From an uncultured Clostridia bacterium (GTDB lineage Bacteria; Bacillota; Clostridia; Oscillospirales; Oscillospiraceae), in NCBI GenBank assembly GCA_937907975.1, contig CALEQS010000164.1, positions 1 to 5,714 on the forward strand: a stretch of 5,714 nt of DNA, read 5' to 3'. The notes under the pieces were generated by a model that saw only the letters and a list, made by a program, of their open reading frames with translations, did no database searches and was not told the DNA's origin. The position numbers were made by a program, and so were the translations under genes. Positions 5,136-5,714 of the stretch are shown piece by piece (within the stretch, counting starts at the first letter, position 1; every line of letters begins with the position of its first letter).

Positions 5136-5714
5136 CGTTCAGTTTGCAGTCAAGACGATGAAGCTCATCATCACGCAGGGCATCCCCGTCTCATTCTATA
5201 TTCTCTTCTTCACGCTGCTCATCTCTCTGCCGCTGGGCTTTCTGGTGGGCCTGGCCCGCTTCAAGCGGGTGCCGGTACTCAGCCAGATTCTCGGCGTGCT
5301 GGTGTCCTTCTTCCGGGGCACTCCCCTGATCGTGCTGATCTTTCTGGTATACAGCGCGTTCCCCGACTTTATCAACAATCTGGTGCAGAGCATGGGCCTG
5401 GATATACCGGTCTACGACATTCTGCTCGGTAATATTAAAATGTATGCGGTGGGTATCTGCTCCAGCTTCACCACTGCTACCCTGTCCGAGGTATTCCGCT
5501 CCTCACTGACAGCGGTAAACCCCAATCAGCTGGAGGCCGCCCACTCCGTCGGCCTGAGCACCTTTCAGGCTTACATCCACATCATCATCCCTCAGGCGCT
5601 GGTAAGTGCCATTCCCAACATTGCCAATGATGTGGTGGGTCTGTTCAAGGGCACCTCGCTCATCTTCTACATGGGCGTGCAGGACATTATGGGCGTGGCA
5701 AAAACGCAGGCCGG
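5128..5714 (+). CDS. Amino-acid-type ABC transporter permease, second subunit, C-terminus cut by window edge
   Basis: Second membrane subunit of the same importer; 195 complete codons are visible from the GTG start. It shares the family plan with the first permease: a hydrophobic helix at about 20-42, the FFRGTPLIVLIFLVYS segment (61-76), and the EAA loop QLEAAHSVGLSTFQAYIHII then PQAL, with Glu136-Ala137-Ala138, Gly142 and Pro155. The conserved FKGTSLIFYMGVQDIMG (173-189) follows, leading toward the last helix. Perhaps the last 30-40 residues, with the final membrane helix, lie outside the window. The two permeases are clearly different proteins, not a recent duplication, so a heterodimeric channel of HisQ/HisM type is expected. 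The partner ATPase is not visible and should follow. The overlap with the upstream gene (5128-5135) suggests translational coupling. Confidence 0.94.
   Translation, partial: MFDVQFAVKTMKLIITQGIPVSFYILFFTLLISLPLGFLVGLARFKRVPVLSQILGVLVSFFRGTPLIVLIFLVYSAFPDFINNLVQSMGLDIPVYDILLGNIKMYAVGICSSFTTATLSEVFRSSLTAVNPNQLEAAHSVGLSTFQAYIHIIIPQALVSAIPNIANDVVGLFKGTSLIFYMGVQDIMGVAKTQA

Noticed and set aside
1..5714. CRISPR array, insertion sequence, prophage, toxin-antitoxin or defence genes
   Set aside because: No regularly spaced repeats, transposase motifs, terminal inverted repeats or defence-type domains were found on either strand.

Overview
The window reads as ordinary chromosomal DNA of a low-to-moderately GC-rich Gram-positive anaerobe, most likely a gut Clostridia/Oscillospiraceae-type Firmicute. 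The grounds are strong GGAG-type ribosome binding sites before most genes, a lipoprotein binding protein with a long Ala/Ser linker, C/G-ending codon preference in an otherwise Firmicute-style gene set, and an AT-richer intergenic region. This placement is inference; no rRNA or marker gene is present.

Layout: two divergent operons flank a gene-free regulatory region of about 640 bases (2675-3317). Leftward (minus strand) run a MATE-family efflux transporter (2674-1286), a small VOC/glyoxalase-fold protein (1272-859) and an M19 membrane-dipeptidase-type metallopeptidase (859 to the left edge, incomplete). Spacing is very tight: 13 nt between the first two genes and a TGATG stop/start overlap between the last two. 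This indicates one transcript, read from a recognisable promoter at 2737-2709.

Rightward (plus strand) runs a polar amino-acid-type ABC importer: substrate-binding lipoprotein (3318-4274), first permease (4377-5135), and second permease (5128 to the right edge, incomplete, GTG start overlapping the first permease by 8 nt). The two different permeases should form a heterodimeric channel. The ATPase gene is not in the window and is expected just beyond the right edge. A 14-bp perfect stem-loop lies between the binding protein and the permeases, the usual device for making more binding protein than membrane subunits. The binding protein also shows stronger codon bias than the first permease.

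The intergenic region holds a leftward promoter, two convincing rightward promoters plus a weaker third, two small hairpins in the importer leader, and several short inverted and direct repeats that may be operators. Nothing here is clearly a new system. The points most worth checking are the binding protein's ligand pocket, which appears to lack the usual alpha-amino-acid contacts; two TGCA-N11-TGCA palindromes; and an out-of-frame ATG that sits better relative to the MATE Shine-Dalgarno than the MATE start itself.
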